DNA of 64,000 nt from Dysidea avara. Taxonomy: Eukaryota > Porifera > Demospongiae > Dictyoceratida > Dysideidae. Location of the stretch: positions 7,966,143-8,030,142 of the forward strand of contig NC_089274.1 of the NCBI RefSeq assembly GCF_963678975.1, written 5' to 3'. Made by a program: the position numbers and the translations under genes. The notes below the pieces were generated by a model that was not told the DNA's origin, ran no database searches, and saw only the letters and a list, made by a program, of their open reading frames with translations. Positions 58,632 to 64,000 of this stretch are shown piece after piece (positions within the stretch are counted from its first letter, which is position 1; each line of letters begins with the position of its first letter).

Positions 58632-59140
58632 TCATGACACACTGGCGGTCACTCAGGAGATGGAAGATTAGAAACAATCATACAAGATCCTGGAAGGAAC
58701 CCTCCACTGGTTGAGTTCCTCCTAGGTATTGGTGGAGAGTGGTACACCTGAAACACTGGAAAAGTAAACAAAGGTGGAGCTCTAGATTCAGGGTCAATCC
58801 AAGTCTCACTAAAACAAAATACACTAGCTAGTAGTATTTACACAATCCCCAACCCTTTGTTCCACATCCACCAACTTTGAAACCAAGCTTTGAACATTAT
58901 GATGTATAACTCCAGATGGTGGAATGCTGAGCACGTCTGATATAATGGGTAAACCAGTATCATAATTGCATGTGTGTGTGTGTGTACAAGCAGTCTCAAG
59001 TTCAAACAAGTTAAGATCAGGTTCACTACTAAAGGGAAGCACGGACAGCAAACATGGTGGGCTGGTCCCCTGAACGTATCAGACACCATCTGTCTGTCCA
59101 GCAGTGTTGAGGGGTTGCCAATGCCCCCGCAAAATGCCAA
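58632..59140 (-). pseudogene. LINE-A, 5' endonuclease part
   Basis: - strand: DVLSIPPSGVIHHNVQSLVS then VEQRVGDC and VFCFSETWI, the start of an apurinic-type endonuclease domain. Continues on the other side of the inserted hAT-like MITE at 47881 and below. Confidence 0.65.
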
Positions 59141-59524
59141 AATTGTGTTCAGTTCCCATATTTCACGTATTTCAAATACAATATTATGCTTTTACACTTG
59201 TACTCTTCCTTGCCATGTTTGTACTGTGCATTTTGTACGCATAGTCACATGTATCCAAGGTATTTGTAATTGTGTGTTTTGAACATCTTAATGATGGTTT
59301 TTCTCTCCCCAGTTCCTTTTGTGCATGAATAGACAACAGGGGCAGGCACTGATCCAGAAATAAAACAAGGTGGGGATTTTAAGATGAGAGTCTTGAATGC
59401 CATATAGGCTTGTACATAGCTAGTAGCATGCCCCTGTGCACATATAATGTATTTTGTAATCCCAGTACAAGTTGATCACAAATTAACACCAGTGGTTACA
59501 AGAAACTGTAATGCATCTGTAACA

Positions 59525-59725
59525 CCTGTGCACATACTGCACAGGCTGCAGGTTCGAGGCTACCTAGGTCCAGTCATGGATTTTTTCTCCTTTCTCCAAC
59601 TTTTCAAACACACCTTAAGTAGTTAAAGTCTAAGTAGCTAAAGTCTTTGAGCAGGCTGTAGGACCAGGTGTCCTACAGACCTTCAGCACTTGTGCTGTAA
59701 AGCATTAATAAATAAATAAATAAAT
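59525..59725 (+). repeat. SINE-like unit: tRNA-like core plus LINE-type tail
   Basis: A small hairpin CCTGTGCA..TGCACAGG (59525-59545), the core CTGCAGGTTCGAGGC (59546), then TTTCAAACACACCTTAAG and the tail GGCTGTAGGACCAGGTGTCC..GCTGTAAAGCATTAATAAAT with (AAAT)n. The same core is inverted relative to this tail at 10076-10167. Confidence 0.6.
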
Positions 59726-59755
59726 TCCTCTCTGTTATATATGTGGTATGTAGGT

Positions 59756-60084
59756 CATAGGCGGTGGAAAGGGGGGGGGGGGGGGGGGGGCTAGCAGAAG
59801 GACATCACACCAAAATTATCTTTCTTGGAGTGGGGCTGAAAACCCGTGATAAAGATCGAGATACTCTAATAGATCAGTCACTCTAATAAAGTAGTCAGCG
59901 TGTAGCGAGCTATGTAAGGATTTTTATGTAGTTTATCAGCTAGAAATGGTAGCTGGTGAGGTGGAAAGCTCTTGTCAGTTGGTTGTGACCTTTTTTTTTT
60001 GGTCTCACTTTACCAAACTATAGAAATAAGTCTGGGTCAGCTCAGCGGAGCCCCCCCTCATATCAACTACTTCCTCCGCCGCTG
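59756..60084. mobile_element. hAT-like MITE, GGCGG ends, perfect 8-bp duplication
   Basis: CATAGGCGGTGGAAA at the left, TTCCTCCGCCGCTG at the right, flanked by ATGTAGGT at 59748-59755 and 60085-60092. Contains the recurrent motif (59854-59880) and a G-run. The clearest member of the family also seen at 8511, 9740 and 11288. Confidence 0.82.
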
Positions 60085-60312
60085 ATGTAGGTTTATGTTT
60101 GCTCCATTGAATTAGTAAATGTGAACTATCATCTCCTACTAATCACATATGCCCCACAAGAAGAAACATTGCCTTAAAGGTTATAGCTATAATATTCCTT
60201 GTATGGTTTTCAATACTATATATATAGACAACTAAAAAATTTAACTAATTGCATTATGCCACAGCCCTAGGGTGCAATTATAAAAGTAAAATTGACTCAG
60301 CCCTAAACAGAC

Positions 60313-60662
60313 TAGGGGTGTGCGATAATGAAATTTTAATTATTGCGATACTATATCTCATTATTGCAATTATCACGATATTTGCCTACACACGTACATA
60401 CCAATTAGATACTGTAAATGTCTCTAATAAATTATCACCGTGTCACTTATTATGCATATAGCTAAGTAGCTACATCTAGAACCAGTATTATGGCAAAAAA
60501 TTAAAAGTATTCATTAGAATTGTACCTAGAATTGTAATATTTTCTCATTTTCAGGTTGGCCACATGTAGTTTACAGAAATATATCACGATAATGAAAAAT
60601 TTTGCGATAATGATAATGACTTTTAACGATAATCAATTATTCACAATTATTGCACAGCACTA
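60313..60662. mobile_element. GCTGGGYGAT/GTGCGATA-type MITE
   Basis: TAGGGGTGTGCGATAAT at the left, TTGCACAGCACTA at the right, perfect 8-bp duplication AAACAGAC (60305-60312, 60663-60670). Confidence 0.78.
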
Positions 60663-60789
60663 AAACAGACCCCATAAATATTATTTCCCTTCAAGAACTC
60701 CTCTGCCTGGTGATAGCTAATACTCCATTGTCATAGATAAATTCATGCATACTGCTATCATCTACTATAAGGTTATAGACTGGGTAACC

Positions 60790-61729
60790 AGCTAGCACTG
60801 GAATCCAATGCAATGCGATTAAACCTTAAGCATAAAATAATGTGGTTCAGCATTAAGCCATCTACTACTGCAGCTCCCCCTTTAGTGCATGGTCACTAGT
60901 ACTGCTCTCTGTGTGGTTTGTAAACAGAAATATCTTGGAGTAATGTTTGACGGCCAACTGAAATGGACTCATCGTGTAGCAAGTGTGTGTAAGGGCATGT
61001 CTTACTATTTGATGCTGATTAGTTCACACGCCAAAAGCTTACCATCTCCAATTATCAAGATGTTAGTAGAATGTTTGGGTCTTCTCTCAATACTCATATG
61101 CCCTGCTCGTGTAGGGTCCAGCCCTTTATACAGACTCTTTGTCTCACTTGAAGTGTCTACGTAATCACAGTTTTTGATTGACTTGTGGCCTTCGTAAATA
61201 TGATCATGTGTCCCAGCACAGGGCACATTTAGGTTGGCTTCCTGTTTATTCATCAATAAGGTATCGCTCCCTTTAGCATTTATTACATCAGCTGGAGTGT
61301 TCCTCTCAACACTGTCTTTCAGTTTGGCCGTGCATGCACATCTTTATGAAAACAGATGTCCTACCCATCATATTACTACAATTGGTATAAACAAAAGATT
61401 CAGTCAGAGGTACTGTCAACATCGGACACCTTCATGGTGAATTTTCTTCTTGTAAACTTGTTTCAGGACATTTCTAAGTTTCGTGGCAGCCTCTTCACTC
61501 ATTTATTTCAAGAGTCTGTTAGCTAGCTACTTATATAATTTAATTTCCGCAGTTGTTATTTGCAATGTGTTTTATGTTGTTAGTCTTTTGTAAGGTTGCT
61601 GTGCTGTTTGTTTTTGTGTATGTTGTATAGCTAGCTAGGCCTATGGTTTTCTGTTATAGCTATTGTTTTTGTGTACACCACTCTGGTATGGAGGAACAGC
61701 CAATGGCTGAGTATTTGGAGTACAAACAG

Positions 61730-61791
<62 letters not shown>

Positions 61792-61800
61792 GCAGGGATT
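60790..61800 (+). pseudogene. LINE 3' part with (AATC)n tail
   Basis: + strand: QKYLGVMFDGQLKWTHRVAS, then KGMSYYLMLISSHAKSLP and IIKMLVECL, the same region as LINE-A at 45740 (-). Decayed further down. A 3' UTR runs to GGAGTACAAACAG and an (AATC)n array at 61730-61790. Confidence 0.7.
61728..61792 (+). repeat. (AATC)n microsatellite, LINE tail
   Basis: About 15 uninterrupted AATC units directly after the LINE 3' end, likely its terminal repeat rather than an independent microsatellite. Confidence 0.88.
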
Positions 61801-61918
61801 TAGTTCATATTGATATAAATATGCAAAATAACAAGAGTGTTCATGATCAGTATTATCAAATAGCTATTGCATGTCTGAGTGGCTGCAAGGCTATGCACGG
61901 TGGGTGACTAGCCACCCC

Positions 61919-62776
61919 CAGGGGCGGATCTGGGGGGGGGCTTTGGGGGCTGAAGTCCCCCCCCCCCCCTTCATATTTAGGCTTTAGTTGATCAATATGC
62001 TGAGTATTATAATGAAATTTTGTCTTAGCATAATTAATATATGATCACTATAATACACACCTTATAAACATCTTTCCAAGGTATTATCAGTGGATTTATG
62101 CTAAAGTTTATGCAACAAGGACCCGGATCAGCATTGGAGGTTTACAAGATCGAGATACTCTAATAGAGCAGTCAGCTAACTACTCTAATAGAACATTCTC
62201 TAGAAACATGTAGTTGGTTCTGTTATGGAATTTTTTCAAATCTGCCTGCACCTATACATACAATGAAGTGCATTGATCTGTTTAAAGGGCTTCATTCATC
62301 TACTTGTGTAGTTAATATGTATGGCAATACTTAATTCAGGTACACTATTTCCATTGAAAATGCTCTCAGATTCAATCTTGTATTGTTCAAATTTCAAAAT
62401 TTTCTACTTTCCACTTTCAACATTCTTATTCTAACATGCACCTATTCAGTGTTGTGCAATTGTGAGAGGGGTGCATCATGTACTTGGTTATCTGTACCTA
62501 CCCAAACTTTTCCATTAGCAAAATGCTTCAGAGAGCCATACCTCTAATCTAAAGGCAGTATATAAAATATCTACAGGTATGAAGTTTATGTGGAAATGTC
62601 TCCAAATATTTTAGCATCTATTTTTCAAAATTTTCCTGGGGGGGCATGCCCCAGACCCCCTAGTTCCAGCATGCTTTGCATGCTGGGAAGTGTGCTTTGC
62701 ACACCTCTACCCAAGAGATTAGTACCTTGAGTTAGCCCCCCCCCCCCCCCTTTTATAAATCCTAGACCCGCCCCTG
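61919..62776. mobile_element. hAT-like MITE, CAGGGGCGGATCT ends
   Basis: CAGGGGCGGATCT at the left, CTAGACCCGCCCCTG at the right, flanked by ACCCC (61914-61918, 62777-62781). 858 bp, contains the recurrent motif (62148-62174) and C/G runs near both ends. Confidence 0.78.
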
Positions 62777-63017
62777 ACCCCATCCACCCCTCTGGATCAG
62801 TCTCTGAGGGAATCGCAGAAGCCTTGACAGGTTGAGCGACAGGTGCACAAGTGTAGAAACATTTGGCAGTCAAATACGACAAACAGTCATTGTAGCCATC
62901 TTCGTTCGCTTCGGAAACGAAAATATCCGATTTCTAGATGAGTCCAGCTTTCAGGATTTCTAAATATTTCTAATTGGATTTCTCAGATAGTTGGCGACCC
63001 CTAGCCTCGATGTAGTG

Positions 63018-63078
63018 TAGTGTCTCGTGGATCGTGATGTTGGCTACCTACCAACATCACGATCCACGAGACAGTACC
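63018..63078. repeat. Perfect 21-bp hairpin, 7-nt loop
   Basis: TCTCGTGGATCGTGATGTTG+G pairs exactly with CCAACATCACGATCCACGAG+A around CTACCTA; weaker pairing (TAGTGTAGTG/CACTGCACTA) continues outside. Confidence 0.7.
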
Positions 63079-63190
63079 ATCCACTGCACTACATCTTACC
63101 AAATGTATCTACCACAGCACACCAAAATAGTTATTTTTCAAGAACAATTAATGATTGGAACATATCCAACAATTAAGCGACTTTTAATTA
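63055..63190 (+). pseudogene. Short LINE C-terminal piece
   Basis: The + frame reads HYILPNVSTTAHQNSYFSRT then INDWN, matching HFILPNSSTYAYQQSFFSRS of the LINE at 10728 (-). The right arm of the hairpin is at its 5' edge. Confidence 0.5.
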
Positions 63191-63880
63191 AAATAATTTC
63201 ATTGGCAAGATACACGCGTCTACACTGGAAGCAGGTTTTCAAGGCTCTGTTATGGAGCGTCAGATAACTTTTAAACCTTTCCCAGGTTCTAGCAGGAATG
63301 GCCAGCATGACATCTACTTTCACGTAAAATGTAACAGCTTAATACGGCCTTCTTCATGGTACAAAGTAGGGGGTTTAACATTACACATAGAACCATTGGC
63401 AATGAAAATATTGGCTCACCCCAACAATCCAGGCGCGAACTTTTTAACGATTCCAGGTTATACCAGGCTAGATCTATCCTTTCTTGAATACTTCAGCTAG
63501 CTATACCGTTCGTGACGAACGTTTTACACTGTACAAATAATTTTATAAAAATCACCATCTCAATCCAATAGTCGCATACCCCGGCTGAGCACTGATTATT
63601 AGTGACGCGCGCGCTATATTGCGTGGGCGAGTTGCAATGGAGAAGTATTCCGTTCTTGAATGTTTAATTCATCAACTTTTGAATGGTCAATAGTCCTTGT
63701 ACATCATGCTAATAACTTTTTTGATCACGTGATACATCTTTGTATTTTGTACATGTAATCAAATAAATATTTTTAAAAATGGTCATTATAAAAATTTCAA
63801 GTTAGTTGATTGCAGTTCTCCAACATAAACCTGTGGAAAAAACAGTCACATTTAAATTGGTGAATTAAAAAAAATCTTTA
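63191..63880. other. No feature seen
   Basis: An 82-codon open frame (63252-63500, +) has no motif I recognise and no clear splice context; it could be an exon but I do not claim it. Confidence 0.4.
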
Positions 63881-63883
63881 TCA

Positions 63884-64000
63884 CGCACACACTACACACA
63901 CACACACGCTACACACACACATGCTACACACACACACACGCTACACACACACACGCTACACACACACACACGCTACACACACACACACGCTACACACACA
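63884..64000 (+). repeat. (CA)n/GCTA compound repeat at the window edge
   Basis: CACACACACGCTA-type units repeated seven or more times, running past the window end. Confidence 0.9.

Noticed and set aside
63252..63500. 82-codon open frame near the right end as a new gene
   Set aside because: No recognisable domain, no clear splice sites; kept only as an unclaimed region.

Overview
The window is AT-rich, intron-rich animal DNA dominated by transposable-element remnants. The only host genes I can support are two chitin synthases in head-to-tail tandem on the + strand. Split genes with canonical GT/AG introns, a metazoan-type chitin synthase with SAM domains near its C terminus, many MITEs, LINE tails, a Helitron and a Ty3/gypsy copy suggest a marine invertebrate, most likely a demosponge. 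I cannot name the species, and the taxon call is an inference.

Layout. 1-5537: the last three exons of the first chitin synthase, whose 5' part lies left of the window; its introns hold a large foldback and piggyBac-like and hAT-like MITEs. 5538-12531: intergenic, with a decayed + strand LINE, two LINE tails on the - strand, hairpins built around a tRNA-like core, a Mutator-like foldback, and a TATA-bearing foldback just upstream of the next gene. 12532-44535: a complete second chitin synthase. Its eight exons join in phase to 4044 nt (1347 aa plus stop): N-terminal membrane segments, GT2 catalytic domain, two SAM domains, and a C-terminal membrane domain. Its 12.8-kb second intron carries a DDE_4 transposase/YqaJ-PHD transposon with apparent MITE relatives and a 61-bp minisatellite. 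The 5.4-kb third intron carries a Ty3/gypsy fragment. The 6-kb seventh intron carries several MITEs and a pogo/Tigger-like remnant. 44536-64000: no host gene that I recognise, but a deep nest of insertions. A - strand LINE (about 59.1 to 45.3 kb) is split by a hAT-like MITE (47882-58623). That MITE contains another LINE, another MITE and a long-TIR transposon (49143-57325) carrying a HECT-like fragment. One arm of the long-TIR transposon is itself split by a Helitron (53108-57227) with intact ends and an internally deleted Rep-helicase gene.

How it fits together. The two synthases have identical exon lengths and phases where they can be compared (148 nt, 54 nt, then a last exon), so they are tandem paralogues. 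Both should be membrane enzymes extending chitin from UDP-GlcNAc, and the SAM pair is a plausible oligomerisation or scaffold module. The most unusual unexplained signals are a motif of about 27 bp (core ACTCTAATAGAGCAGTCA) recurring 14 times inside otherwise different elements, and a tRNA-like core that sits in the loop of hairpins whose stems are unrelated.
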